Notes under the pieces: generated by a model
Database searches by the model: none
Seen by the model: only the letters and a program-made list of their open reading frames with translations
Told to the model about the DNA's origin: nothing
Assembly: GCA_963457665.1 (NCBI GenBank)
Contig: OY735233.1
Coordinates: forward strand, 24,060,928-24,124,927
Length of the DNA: 64,000 nucleotides
Source of the DNA: Thysanoteuthis rhombus
Lineage: Eukaryota; Mollusca; Cephalopoda; Oegopsida; Thysanoteuthidae
Reading direction: 5' to 3'
Made by a program: the position numbers and the translations under genes
Shown here: positions 1-12,055 of the stretch, in pieces
How positions within the stretch are numbered: position 1 is the first letter of the stretch
Layout of the letters: each line of letters opens with the position of its first letter

Positions 1-689
1 TAGTCTGCAGCGGCCTGCCTGGCCGGGTTAGATTGATAGACTGAAACCACGTATGGTTTCACGATGCTATTCAGTTGTCAGTAAAACCTATTTAAAGATA
101 TCAAAGGTATTAAAGATATAGATATTTGGTATTGACACAGAGAGTCCAAGTAAAAACCATGCGTAAATAAAACACCTATAAATAAAATTGATTTTCATTT
201 AGGGAAACGAAACAACTTTAATCAGAGAAAGACAGGAGCATTACTTCAGCAATCTTTCTGATATTTTAAAATTTCTGATCTCCCGAGCGGGGTCCTGGTG
301 CTTTTTTATTTATTGCTTTACTTTCTTCCTGAAGCATATTGAAAATGCCATGTTACATGTCTTGGTATCTTTCTTTGATGCTTACGATTGTATCTGCTAT
401 TCATTGTAACAAAATAAAGCCTCAGATGGAAATATATAATGCTGGAGACTGTCTTCTCGTAGCAGCTTCTAATCAACAAAAGACTAAATTAAGACTGACA
501 TGACAAAGGAAAGGGAATGCTGTTTATTTTGATTAGGCCAGAGAAAAGAGACTTGAGATAGAGAAGGACAGAGCCATATCTAACCAGGGCTAAGCTCATA
601 ATCTACCCCTTTTCATACTGCTCATCCCAGTTGGTATTGTAAGAATAAGGATCTCTCTCAGTCGATAAAGAGAATGAACAAGAAATATT
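1..689. other. Unrecognised AT-rich intergenic sequence
   Basis: No repeat family, RNA gene or convincing reading frame is recognisable. Reading frames on both strands are short and interrupted. Confidence 0.5.
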
Positions 690-1118
690 TGAAACTGTCA
701 TCTCAAACTGTCAAAATCAACAAAACATCGATGAGTTTCTCCATTTTCTTAGTGGGCCTGCCTGCCTGCCTGCCTCCTAAATATGTATGTGTCACATGTT
801 CAAAACACACCAATGAAGCTAGAGGAGAACCTAAGTATGCAATCCTCATTTTAATTGTTTTCTGAAAATTCCTTGCAAAAATAGGTTGAAGGTTCAATTT
901 ACAATGTAGGTTTATGCTAAATTGAAACCTGAGTTTATGATCGGAAGAGTGCATGCTTGCTTGTTTTTTTGTTTTTTTTTTTGAAAATTCATTCTTTTTT
1001 AGTCCAACAGTAAGGCTGAGAAGTAAGTTTATCACCCCTTTTCCAATCTTTTAATTGATCACCCCCAAAAGACAATGAAACGTAACAGTTTCTATTTAGT
1101 GACAAAAAAGACCTGTTT
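690..1118 (-). repeat. Repeat X, copy 1
   Basis: Reverse-orientation copy of an interspersed family of about 400-480 bp present at least 12 times in this window. Read on the minus strand it has the family order: a start near GGTCTGGTTAGTC and TAGAAACTGTCAC, a block rich in GATCAATTG and A-runs, a poly-A/TTTTT centre, a CATACATAC-like block, and an end with AGTTTTGGTTGA. There is no coding capacity. It is immediately followed by the long LINE relic. Confidence 0.75.
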
Positions 1119-1299
1119 TCTATATATGGTTTTTGTCTTGTTGTTCCAGGTTGGGGGTATGAGACGGGTGACATTTCCCCGTTTCATAACATGTATTTTC
1201 ATCTACACCTTTTTTCTCGAGTGTACACATACCCCTGTTCGATCCGGCTAAGGCAGTACGACGATAAAGCAACAATACTTCATTAGTTGCTTGCAACGG

Positions 1300-3205
1300 G
1301 GGTTTGTGCTTTTTGTATATAGTACAGCTGCTGAGTTTAGTTCGCAGCATTTTAATTATTTGGAGGTCAGACGAGACCAACACCAACACCAACACCAACG
1401 AATTCATCAACAAAATAACAGCCTCTCTTATCGAAGTTACCACTATGTTTAAACCAAAGAACACAAAAACCACCAGTAAGATATTAGAGAAGACCAAGAA
1501 CCTCATGGGAAGAAAATGTTGGAATCCCAAGTCACCAACAGCAACAAGAGAGGAATTTGTATCAACTGAACAAAATAAGAAAGTAAGAGAAGACAGAAGG
1601 TGATACACGACAGCAACCATCGAAATAATTCTCAAAAAAAGTTGGGGTTTCAAAGCTATTAACAAAACTTTCAATACAGGACAGAAAAAGATAATTAGTG
1701 TACTTAAAGAAAATGTAGACCTCACAACAGACAAGGGCCGGATAGTCGAAAATGCCCAAGAATTCTACCAAAAAATCTACTCTACAAACACAATAGAATG
1801 AACAGGATGTGCAAGACGTAAGCAATCAATTGTCAAGGATTTCCTAGAAGTTACAGCATAGGAAGTGAAATAAGCCATCAAACAAACAAAAAAAGGAAAG
1901 GCTCCTGGGCCAGATAACATCACCACCGACCTTCTCAAAAAAGTTGGGAAGGTCACCACTAGGGAACCAGCCATTTTATTCAACTTATGCCTAAAACAAA
2001 GTAAAGTCTCAGAAGTTTGTAACACTGCAATCATAATGCTGTTATATAAAGAAAGAAAGACCGAAAGACCTTAACAACTGCAAACCAATAATTCTACTCG
2101 ACTGCATCAACAAACTTTTCACCAAAGTTATCACCAATCAAATTACAAAATTACTAACCACAGGAACGAGAATCTCCTCAACCATTGGCCATTTCCATTC
2201 GATACATCAACTAAAAGAGAAAGCAGCAGGATATACAATGCCACTCGCGAGAGTACTAATAGACTGAGAACTTAGTAGAAATTCCTAAGGTCATTGAGTC
2301 AATCACTCTACAAGGTGTCAGAGTATTGCACCATCTATACAGTCACAGCAGCTCCTCTATAAGGCTACATGAAGATTCAAGGCCCTTTCAACCCCAAAAA
2401 GGGGTAAGACAAGGCGATACCAGCCTACTTCGAGAAGAAATTCAGAAACTAAGACTGGGGAAAATAGAGAAAGCAGAATAGACAGCTAATACTTAGTAAG
2501 CTCAGATCTGCAGATAACGTCGTTCTTTTTGCAGAGACCCCCCAGGACTTCTAACTGATGCAAGATAAACTGAACGAAGAAAGCAAGTTCACATACAACA
2601 AAGACGTCGGAAATTAATACACAACGATCAATTTCGAAAACGCCAAGCAAAAAACAGGTAGACAACTACATCTACCGAGGACAATCAATCTCCATGGGAT
2701 CCTTGAAAGAAGACGAAATCAAACGAAGAATCACCCGGGGATAGCAAGCCTTCGGTGGATCAAGGTCAACCCTCAAGAATAAGAAAATCCCATTAATCCT
2801 AAAAAGAAGAATATACAACCAATGCATCCTGCTGATAGTCACCTATGGAACTGGAACATGGACCCTTAAACTGAGAAGCATGCGATGTGCACATAAAGGA
2901 ATCATGCTGAAACTCATATGAAGAGATCACAACAGACCACAGTATACGAGGGAAAGAACGGGAGTCCGAGATACCATCGTAACCATCAGGAAACTCAAAT
3001 GGCAATGGGCTGGTCATGTTTCAAGAATAGCAGATAACCGATGGACATCACGACTTACAACATGGATCCCAGAGATCATATGTAAAAATGAGGCCGACAA
3101 AATATGAGATGGCGAGACTGACTCGAGAAGTTCATGAAATATTAGCTCTGTGACGCCCACAATAGAGAGATATGACAAATCCTGGTGATAGAGGATGATG
3201 AACCG
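1300..3205 (+). pseudogene. RTE-like LINE reverse transcriptase relic (longest copy)
   Basis: Decayed non-LTR retrotransposon ORF, readable only by switching frame and passing stops. In order: a segment before the RT ending around 1800; the RT fingers motif KGKAPGPDNI near 1895-1925; a stretch like NLCLKQ...NTAIIMLLYKE near 1980-2045; a GVRQGD-like motif near 2402; a degraded active-site box ADNVVLFAETPQDF near 2510-2550, where the usual FADD reads SADN; and the C-terminal region with WAGHV-, RW- and WIPR-like remnants near 3005-3075. This order is typical of RTE-clade LINEs whose 3' part recurs across this window. The 5' endonuclease is not recognisable, and the 3' end has decayed to GATGATGA. 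It cannot encode a functional enzyme. Confidence 0.8.
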
Positions 3206-3410
3206 TTTGTACCCGGCAGTAATTCATTGAAGTTTCAAGCCTTCAACTTTATAAAAGTGAAGCGAACATACAAGATCCCACCTTTTCATTTTGTTAATGG
3301 TCGGTGTTAGAAGTTTTGTGCCGTAAAGAATTGGACTCTTTCCTTAATAATAAACTAAATGTATATAAAAATTACAATAAAAAACTCAAATTTAAAAGTT
3401 TCAGCGACTG

Positions 3411-3620
3411 TTTAGCTTAATGGTAAGAGCAACACTACGTTGAAGTGATTACCGTATCGGTTACAGATTCGATCCCTGCAGCAGCACAATTTTCTTTGTT
3501 TATTCTATTCACCATGTCTAGGCCAAATGATACATTCATCGTGTAATAACGGGAGATTATTTCAAATGGGAGTTTCAATATAATACAACGCAATTCATAA
3601 TCATAATAAGATAAATACAT
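3411..3620 (+). repeat. tRNA-related SINE V, copy 1
   Basis: The tRNA-like head has an A box (TTTAGCTTAATGGTAAGAGC) and a B box (GGTTACAGATTCGATCC). The region between folds as an anticodon-like stem CACT/AGTG around a 7-base loop ACGTTGA with a GTT triplet. The body carries the family blocks CATGTCTAGGCCAA and GTGTAATAACGGGAGATTAT, and ends near ATAATAAGATAAATA. The T-stem and acceptor pairing are imperfect, so this is a SINE rather than a working tRNA. Confidence 0.75.
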
Positions 3621-3688
3621 CAAAAGTTTGACTGACTTTTTTCCACTAGGAGCTGAGGAATTGTCAGAGTAATTTCATATTAACAGAT

Positions 3689-3920
3689 TCCAAACGGCAA
3701 TGGACTAGTTATGTGGCAAGTATGTCAGACAATAGAGTGATATCACGACTCACAACGTGAATCCCCAGAAATCTTATTAAAAAATGAGGTTGGCAATATA
3801 TGAAATGGCACGACGAACTAGACAAGTATAGACAGTATTGGCTGTGTGACGCCCATGATAGAGAGGTCTGGTCTATGTCTAACGTCGGACGCTGAAAGAC
3901 TACAGCTGATGATGATGAGT
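3689..3920 (+). pseudogene. LINE 3' end, copy 2 (5' truncated)
   Basis: Last ~230 bp of the RTE-like LINE. It matches the C-terminal coding part (KRQWT..., RLTT, ARRTRQV-like remnants) and ends TGATGATGATGAG. It is 5' truncated, as expected for incomplete reverse transcription. Confidence 0.75.
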
Positions 3921-4070
3921 CGAACCAGCCACACTTCTCAGCGTACTACTGTTCCAACCCATTCATGTATTTCTTCCTACAAGTCACGAACTATATACGT
4001 CATGATTTCACCTCTTTCATCACACAGACGGCAGTTTAACTCGTAAAAACTTGTTTTCTGACAAGAATCA

Positions 4071-5128
4071 CAGCTATCCCTTGTTATTCACGGATTCTTC
4101 ACTTCAGGGGTTTCCCATTCGCGGTTTAGTCTTGAATAATTTAATGGGAATTTTTTTCTATTTCGTAGCCTAATAAAAACAGTAAAAACAACTTCGTCAT
4201 AGAAATGTACAAAATAAACAGAAAGTAAAAAGTCGAGGAAAATTGTGGGAATCATAAATGCATCCTAATATTATTTGTGTTATTAATTCATTTATGTCGG
4301 CAATTTAAACACGGTTGAAAACCTGAACTTGTCCAATCTTTATGTTTGCGAAACCAGTTAGTCGAACGATATCTTGGACATTAATTTTTTCCAATTCACT
4401 GTGTTGTAAACAAATGTATTTATTTAGTTTTTAGTAGCTGAAGTACTGTATATCATTATTAACATTCTTTTTCGTTTTTATGCTATTTAAATTAATCTCA
4501 ATATTTTTGTTGCTTTTTTATAGCAACCTCTCTCGGATACAATTTTTAAAAAACAACAAAAATATTAAGAAAAATCTATATAGCACGAAATGATAAAAAA
4601 AAACTGTAATAATCACTGCAGTGTTGTTTTATGAAATTCATGGTTTTCCTTGATTACCTGAATAGGTTTTTTAATAGCGTCTACTGTGCCCTTTAAAAAA
4701 AAAAACCTAAAACAAAACAATCCTTGAAAACATATTGCAATGATTTAATATCGTCTTCCGTTGTGACTGCAAGAAAATAACGTAAAGTTTAAAAACAAAA
4801 TACTTTTGTTAACAGACAGAGGCTCTCTGAGCAGACTAAAGCTGTTTTCCACGTTTTTGACTAGAAAACATATCGATTCCGTCGTAATTGACAGATCTGA
4901 CACCAGGAAAAAAGAAGTCAAGTTTTGAAATATTCAATGTATGCTTTACTGTATTCATTTATACATATACGATTTGGAAATGTTAAAGTGCTTGTCTCTT
5001 ATTTATGGCACAAGATTCATGGGTTTAGTGACCTAAAGGGTTTTCTTGGGTGGGGGTCAGTAAAGAAAAAAATTCACGGATTTTCGAATTCACGCATAGA
5101 TAACGCCAGCAAATAGCAAGGGATAACT
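4071..5128. mobile_element. Short pogo/Tigger-like inverted-repeat element
   Basis: The left end reads CAGCTATCCCTTGTTATT and the right end, reverse-complemented, reads TAGTTATCCCTTGCTATT. These are inverted termini of about 17 bases with two or three differences. Both ends continue into GCGG- or CCGTGAA-bearing sequence reminiscent of pogo/Tigger termini (TATTCGCGG type). The interior is AT-rich without a transposase. Size is about 1.06 kb. Family assignment rests on the ends only. Confidence 0.5.
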
Positions 5129-5569
5129 ATTTTCAGTAATCAACGCATTTTTGGTCTAAGGTTTTCATTGACGTTCTTTTCACATACCATCACAGCCGAT
5201 ATATTCTTCGGCCTTCCTACGGATATATGTTGCATACTGTGGCAGTTCTATAAAAATCAACAATTCTTGAAAAAATAAGGGCCAAAAAATGAGAATAAAG
5301 GATCCCTAATTCATTGGCCCGGGAGACACAGGATTCAACAATATTTTGCTTTGCTAGAGCCTAATGAACTAATGTATAGTCACTCATGCAGTGCAGGCAA
5401 GGGGAAACATTGCTTAACAGCAAGGCAAGCTCTAAATATTTGATGGAATAATTATTTAATCATCAATGGCATTATTGTTGGGTGGACACAAGCATTTTCA
5501 ACCAACATTCGAACTAGGTTCGCTTGGTTAATAACCCTGAAGTCAGCTCACGTCTCCTCTCTTCTTTAT
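5129..5569. other. Unrecognised intergenic sequence
   Basis: No gene or known repeat seen. Leads into a TTTC/TCTA microsatellite. Confidence 0.5.
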
Positions 5570-5760
5570 TTCCTTTCTTTCCTTTCTTTCCTATCTATCT
5601 ATCAATCTATCTGATTCTGTCTCTATCTATCTATCTATCTATCTATCAATTTAATTCTATATCTACATATCTATTCATGTCTGTCTGTCTGTCTGTCAAT
5701 CAATATATCCGTCTAATTATCTATCTATCTATCTAATTCTATCTATATCTTTCCATCCAT
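5570..5760. repeat. (TCTA)n/(CTTT)n compound microsatellite
   Basis: Short TTTCC units change to imperfect TCTA and TCTG units. The frame-open translation (SIYLSIYL) is a microsatellite artefact. Confidence 0.95.
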
Positions 5761-6362
5761 CTATGAACACAAAAGTACACAAGGCAAAGGAAGTCTCTAA
5801 ATAAAGCCCCCAAATCCAAGAATAAACATCAGACCAAACATAATTTAAAGCCAAACAAACGAAGAAGATTCTCGAAAATTGCCTAATGAATCACATCCAT
5901 CGAGGATTTTGCCAAATAACCGTCATTTCAATTGGCTTTTCACTTCAAAGAAGTACAATTATTCGCGAATGATTCCTGTTTGATCAGAATTTAACTTTGA
6001 GTGAAAAAGGACAGTATTAGAAGGCCGTGGCTCATTCTTTTGTGACGTTGATGCAATGATTTCGGTTATTAACCCATCAACTGCAAATGACGGAGATAAC
6101 AGTCATTACTCTTCTATGGCTATCACTGTCGAGTTTCCGTTCTATTGTGATTGTTTACCGCTTAGTTCCATCTGTGAGTCAGGGCTATTTTTTGTAATGG
6201 AGAACTTGCAAAAGAAAAGTCTCCTGTGACGTTGATACAATGATCGAAATAATTTACATGCCTGGATGCTTCAGGGTCGAACCCCGCTCCCGCTTCTACC
6301 TCGACTGAAGATTGTTGAATTTTTTATTGTATATAACAAATACAAAAATATAAAAAAATGTC

Positions 6363-6366
<4 letters not shown>
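5761..6366. other. Unrecognised intergenic sequence
   Basis: No supported gene or repeat. Two similar stretches (TGTGACGTTGATGCAATGAT near 6041 and GTGACGTTGATACAATGATC near 6226) form a local direct repeat about 185 bp apart. Confidence 0.5.
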
Positions 6367-6452
<86 letters not shown>

Positions 6453-6544
6453 ACACATATATATATATTTATATATATATATATTGTTATATATATATAT
6501 ATATTGTTATATATATATATTGTTTTATATACATATATACATAA

Positions 6545-6582
<38 letters not shown>
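6367..6582. repeat. (TA)n microsatellite with ATTGTTA interruptions
   Basis: About 80 bp of pure TA, then TA blocks separated by recurring TTGTTA units at roughly 30-bp spacing, then TA again. Confidence 0.95.
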
Positions 6583-6583
<1 letters not shown>

Positions 6584-6623
6584 TAAGACTTGTCAGTTTG
6601 TTAGAGTCGGCTACTAAACATTT

Positions 6624-6838
6624 GTCATCATCATCATTATTATTATCATCAGTCCTTCAACGTCCGTTGTTGGACATAGACCTTCCCCAGGATTCACCTT
6701 ACTTCTCTATCATGGGCGTCGCGGTGCCAGTACTTTCTGAATTTGTCTAGCTCGTCTCTCCATCTAATATTCTGCCGACCTTGGTTGTGCATATGATCTC
6801 GGGGGATCCATGTCGCAAGTCACGATTATCATAGTAAG
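6624..6838 (-). pseudogene. LINE 3' end, copy 3
   Basis: Begins with CAT/TAT repeats (the 3' tail read in reverse), then the conserved block GTTGGACATAGACCTTCCCC and GGATCCATGTCGCAAGTCACG. Five-prime truncated copy of the RTE-like LINE on the minus strand. Confidence 0.85.
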
Positions 6839-6924
6839 TAATTGTGAATTTTAAAAATGCATTTATTAAATTGATAAACCCCATGCATATTTCAAGCGTA
6901 AATATTTGTAGAAATGAAAGTCTT

Positions 6925-7000
6925 GTCAATATAGCTCAGACGGTAGGAGACACGACAACCAATCATTTGTTCGTGGTTTCAAATCACAGTAAGGAAATGT
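6925..7000 (+). repeat. tRNA-like SINE head
   Basis: A-box-like ATAGCTCAGACGGTAGGAG is followed at tRNA spacing by B-box-like GGTTTCAAATCACAG. The T arm can pair GTGG/TCAC around TTTCAAA. There is no convincing acceptor stem. Downstream sequence to about 7340 is unrecognised. Confidence 0.5.
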
Positions 7001-7339
7001 TTATTATCACTACACTATGCTTGGTGAGGATTGTTCTCAAAAACAAAGTCAACTCTGGATTTATACTGGATTTTCACAATTATTCAAATTCGAATATGGG
7101 ACCCCGATGTGATACGTCGGCATATTTGTAACCGAAATTCATACCTCTTTTTTATTGATATTCTTATTGTAAATAATATCATGAATTATCACAATGTTTT
7201 GAACGCTGCACTCTCCTTAGACGTAGTTTTCCTGAAAAAAGAAGTAAATGATACTTTCTCAGCTTTTTCAACCACTGACAGTGACATCATAATATAGAAT
7301 CCATGCAAAAGTATGTCTGCATTCCATCCCTGAACAGAG

Positions 7340-7962
7340 GAGACGTATTAGTGAAATAATCCGCTCAGCTAATTTTTTATCTGATCTGCTAATTCCTGAT
7401 CTGATCTGATCTATTAATATCTGATCTGATTAGCTCTGCAGATTCGTGATCTGATCTGCTATGCTAATTCCTGATCTGATTCTATCTTTCAATTCCTGAT
7501 CTGATCTGATCTACTAGTTCCTGATCTGATTCGATCTGCTGATTTCTGATCTGATCTGCTAATCCCTGATCTGATCAGATCAGCTAATTCCTGATTCGAT
7601 CTGATCCTATCAACTAATTCTGATCTGATTATATCTGCTAATTCCTGATCTGATCCGAACTGCCAATTTCTGATGAGATCTGATCTGCTAATTCTGGATT
7701 TGATCTGAAAATCCCTGATCTGATCCTATCTGCTAAATCCTAATGTGATCCGATCCGCCTATTTTTTCTAATCAGATCTGATCTGATTAATTCCTGATTT
7801 CTGCAAATCTCTGATCTGATCCTATCTGTTAATTCCTGATCCGATCTGATCTGATATGCTAATCCTTGATCTGATCTGATTTGCTTATCTCTGATCTGAT
7901 GTGGTCAGCTAATTCCTGATTTGATCTGCTAATTCTTGATCTGATCTGCTAATCCATTTTCA
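7340..7962. repeat. GATC-rich degenerate minisatellite
   Basis: More than 20 imperfect units built from TGATCTGATCTGCTAATTCC (about 18-30 bp each). Length varies by gain or loss of the 5-base TGATC. Related TGATCTGATCTGATTCG occurs again near 11252. Confidence 0.95.
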
Positions 7963-8583
7963 TCTGTCCCAGGATGAATGTATCCCATCCTCATTTTGAT
8001 TCTTCAAGATAAAAATTTCAGTTATTTCAAGAATAAGTAGTAAGGTACTTGATGCTCAAAAAAAAAAAAAAAAAAAGAAAAAAAAGAGGTATCCCTTAAA
8101 AAAAATGATCTATGGGACATATATATCCCCATAATCATGGATGCTGCGCGATGTATGTTCCCAGAAGTCCTGAATAGACAAGAGAAACGACAAATTACCC
8201 ATAAATGTCAAAGTTATTTTGACACTTTTTTGACGTACAGGGTAGACGAAAATCATAAAAATTAATCCCCACGTTACATTTCAACACAGGAGACAAATTC
8301 CGCTATTGTATAGCCCCAAATAAAACAAGTTTGACAACAATCAACCAATAAATAATAAAGTTATTACCAATTTCCGATAGGGGGTTTCATTCCATCAATC
8401 CTGTATGAATTTTTCTTTTGAGCAAGATTGGTCTCTGTGATGCTTTAATATTCGCACAAAACTGTCGGTCAAAGAACTAATATCTTCAACGAAAGATCAG
8501 TCCAACGTCTGACACATAATCACCTTTTATTGTCTGGATACCAATCAGGAGTATTGTCTCCTAAATAAATAATAATTATTGAT
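7963..8583. other. Intergenic sequence with a small repeat (U1)
   Basis: Mostly unrecognised. The segment around 8515-8572 (ATTGTCTGGATACC... AGTATTGTCTC) recurs at 9355-9395, so a low-copy repeat is present. Confidence 0.45.
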
Positions 8584-9026
8584 AGGTATGGTTGGTTACT
8601 AAAAAAAACCCATCATGTTACTAATGTCATTTGGCAGAGTGCCAAGTTAGAGGTAGTCAATTGAAAAAAATGGAAAAAAGGATGATCAACGAATAAGTTA
8701 CATTTTTCGCTCTTTGTTGGGTAGTGATCACTAAGAAAGTCCTAATAAAAAAACAAAAAACAAAAAACAAAACAACAAGCTTGAATGCTGTCAGACACAA
8801 AGTGAGAGAGCAATTCAGAAGAAACATAAATTGCAAATTGAACCCCCTAACCTATTTGGAGATGGAGAGGGGTGTTAAAAAACGTTTGATTTTTTTTCTA
8901 GACATTAGGAGTAACTACTAGGATATTCAGTTCCATTTTTACATTCATAAATACAAAGCCAACCAACTTGAAAACTGAAAAAAGTCGACACTTTTTGTGA
9001 CAGTTCCACTTGACGGTCTCTAATAT
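8584..9026 (+). repeat. Repeat X, copy 2
   Basis: Family order is intact: GGTATGGTTGGTTACTAA start, GTCAATTGAAAAAAATGG block, CTAAGAAAGTCC block, AATGCTGTCAGACACAAAG block, and the end TGACAGTTCCACTTGACGG. Confidence 0.75.
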
Positions 9027-10264
9027 TGCTAATACACTGGTTATGGCAAGTGATCCCTGCCCGGACATCACACACCACAAGTTTCCACCATTCTCCTATG
9101 TCAGCTAGACATCGAAGTTATTCGAGGTTTTGAAATATGCACCAATTGTCTTAAAGCCGATACGCACCTAAAATGGAGTAATTCACCTCACTCAATATTT
9201 TATCCATAGCTGGGGAAAGAAGAAATGTATTCATGCCTTTAAGAAGTCAATGCAGATTGTTCCAGTTGGAGTTTGAACTCGGCCCCCAGCTCTATTTCCC
9301 GGCACCTTCACATGTTTCCTAAATAAGGGCGCATCTGATACAGTATCATATCTTATTGCCTGAAGATATACCAGTCAGAAGTATTGTCTCGTAAACGAGC
9401 CAAAATATAACGTGGCCAGACCGTCTGGCATGTTCTTCTTCATTCTTGGCGATCATTCAAACACACATAGAAACATATAACATCCATTTTATTTGATGGA
9501 ATTAAAAGAAATTCAAGAGGTTTAATTAGGCAGGAATTGCAATCTGTCATGTCATCAGAAACAGAAGAAGGAGTGATTCTTCATATAAGACAAAAGAAAC
9601 TGCAAGGCTAAAAAAAATCGAAGATATTGTTCATAAACGAGCTTCAAGCCAATATATGAACATACAGTATCTTCATGTTGCGATTTTGAAGTGTTTGGGT
9701 GCCATACCATACAACTCCGATATCTTACAGACAAGTTTTGGAGAGACATTTATTAAATTGGTAATATTGGTAAATGGAATTTCAAACCCGACCTTTTAAG
9801 GTTACCAAATACGACAAACACCTGAAAGTACAACAACAAAATTTCTAACACAACAACAAAGATTGGAACACTAGGCCGAGTCAATCAGTGTATAGTATTT
9901 TGAGTATAATTCTATTTCATTTTTGGTGAAGAAAACACTGCAACGTAAAGTTTTTTCAACCCCACTTTTTTGTGTATAGAGATTCCTTACAGAAAGTCAA
10001 GAGTCAAGTTGGAGAGTCCAGAAAAATGCCAAAAATTTAACTGCTGCAATATATAGAAGGCCAAGAAAAAGTTTAGCGAAGATTTTGCAACATAAACAAT
10101 GTCTGGTCTCAGATTTTTTCAACGCGAATTTCTTTCCTTCATCTATTTTAATGTGTTTACGTGTGAATTCAACTAGACGAAAACAGTTTTTTCTCTCCAA
10201 ACATTGGTTGGGTAAGAAAGAACAAGACAATGGTAACAAAATATATATTACATATAATTTAGAG

Positions 10265-10266
<2 letters not shown>
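9027..10266. other. Unrecognised intergenic sequence
   Basis: Contains repeat U2 near 9345-9400 (partner at 8515) and a B-box-like GAGTTTGAACTCGG near 9269. No gene supported. Confidence 0.45.

Positions 10267-10354
<88 letters not shown>
10267..10354. repeat. (TA)n(TG)n microsatellite
   Basis: About 64 bp of TA followed by 24 bp of TG. Confidence 0.97.
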
Positions 10355-10468
10355 AAATGTGGGACACCTTCGATTTTTTATTACAATAGTAATTGGTATT
10401 TATTTACATACTATAAAATCTTTTTCCGATAAATTGCTTTATTTCGTTCTCGGACACAAAAACACGTA

Positions 10469-10470
<2 letters not shown>

Positions 10471-10515
<45 letters not shown>

Positions 10516-10615
10516 CTATATAAAAATATACATTCATATATGCATATATACATCTTCATATGCATATACGTATATGTTTACACATATACATATTTATATA
10601 TATACACATACACAA

Positions 10616-10663
<48 letters not shown>
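10471..10663. repeat. (CA)n and (CA)n(TA)n microsatellites
   Basis: CA tract 10471-10512, TATGCATA-rich spacer, then CA followed by TA at 10608-10663. Confidence 0.95.
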
Positions 10664-10667
<4 letters not shown>

Positions 10668-10689
10668 ATATAATTAGATTGGGCTGTCT

Positions 10690-11065
10690 ATGCCCGACAA
10701 AATATGATAAATGTAGATACATTTTATTGAGGAACATATTCTGACCGGCACCGGTGTTAACCAAGTAGCAAATCGAACAGCTGACAAAATGAATAGACGA
10801 AGAAAAGGGGCGTCGTTCGGGACTGGAACCAGCATCCACAAAGAAGCTTACGATAGCAGAGTAGCGAGTAATATAAGTGCACTATTTCGGACTCCTGTCT
10901 ACCAAAATTGTTGTTTTCTGAGTTAGCCAGTTGACTTTTATCAAGAGTGGTTCTTGGTGGAAGCGGGTTCAAGCCATGCTCAATTTCTTTATCCATTTAC
11001 GTAGTCATCTGTTCGATTTGCACTTCTGTTAACTTTGATGCCGGACGAAATATGTTTCCTTATAG
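10690..11065. repeat. Inverted pair of tRNA-related SINE-like copies
   Basis: The minus strand of 10690-10850 and the plus strand of 10945-11060 share, in order, a B-box-like GCTGGTTCCAGTCC or GCGGGTTCAAGCC, CTGTTCGATTTGC, GTTAAC and TGCCGG(T/A)C(A/G)GAATATGTT. The two copies are head-to-head with about 90 bp between them. Confidence 0.6.
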
Positions 11066-11141
11066 AATGTCTTTATAATCATCACATATATCTGAGAACA
11101 CTCTGATTATAATGATATAAAATATACCTAATATGATAAAT

Positions 11142-11144
<3 letters not shown>

Positions 11145-11211
<67 letters not shown>
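11145..11211. repeat. (TA)n microsatellite
   Basis: About 66 bp of uninterrupted TA. Confidence 0.97.
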
Positions 11212-11215
<4 letters not shown>

Positions 11216-11504
11216 ATAAAATGCAGCGACTGACAGGTTTCAGGAACCTGATCTGATCTGATTCGAATCTATGCAAATCGACTTCCTATGGCGACAGGAA
11301 CGTTCTTATCTGAGACAGATTTCCATTTACACGATCTCCGATATCAAACAGAATTTCCCTTTTTCTTCATACCAGTGTTTATATCTATATTTGCGCAGTG
11401 ATTTATTTATAAACTACGGCGTTGCCCATCGTACAACGGTGTTTTAATGTTGGGAATATACTTCTGCCATCGCGGGTGATATCAGAATTTGTCAAAGTTG
11501 GTTT

Positions 11505-12055
11505 TCCATTCTTAAGCTGTCCCATATGACGTTCGTAAATTTAAAAGGACTTTTACCAAATTTAGGTAAAGAAAGCTAACCTAATACCCATTTGACGGAG
11601 TTAACAGGACACCCGCTTTAGACAGACTGCGATTCAAACCTGGGATTGACTTAATTGCTCTACAGTAACAAGAACAATCCTCCAGCTGTCTCATACGACG
11701 TTAGTAAATTTAAAATGACTTTCACTGAATTTAGGTAAAGAAAGTTGACTCCATACCCACTAGATGGAGTTAACAGGACGCCCGCTTTAAACAGATATCA
11801 TCTGGTCAAACTCCGGTTCAAATCTGGGATTGACTTAATTCTTCCACAGTAACAAGAACAATCCTCCAGCTGTCCCAAGTGACGTTTGTAAATTTAAAGG
11901 GACTTTCATCAAATTTAGGTAAAGAAAGCTAACTCCATACCCACTAGATGGAGTTAACAGGACACCTGCTTGAGACAGATATGATCTTGTCAAACTCTCG
12001 TTCAAACCTGGGACTGACTTAACTCTTCCACAGTCACAAGAACAATCTCCGCCCA
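11505..12055 (+). repeat. Three-copy tandem repeat, ~170-184 bp unit
   Basis: Units begin with AGCTGTCYCA near 11515, 11684 and 11868 (spacing 169 and 184). Each contains GGTAAAGAAAG, GGAGTTAACAGGA, TTCAAAYCTGGGA and ACAAGAACAATC. The first copy lacks about 15 bp around the TCAAACTC block. There is no open frame across units. Confidence 0.92.

Noticed and set aside
1120..1734. 204-codon minus-strand frame with hydrophobic stretches
   Set aside because: Antisense to the LINE relic on the plus strand. Apparent membrane segments come from the complement of Asn/Thr/Lys-rich coding sequence.
6120..6260. Tandem gene-like duplication around TGTGACGTTGAT
   Set aside because: Only about 20 bp repeat twice. 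Too short to name.
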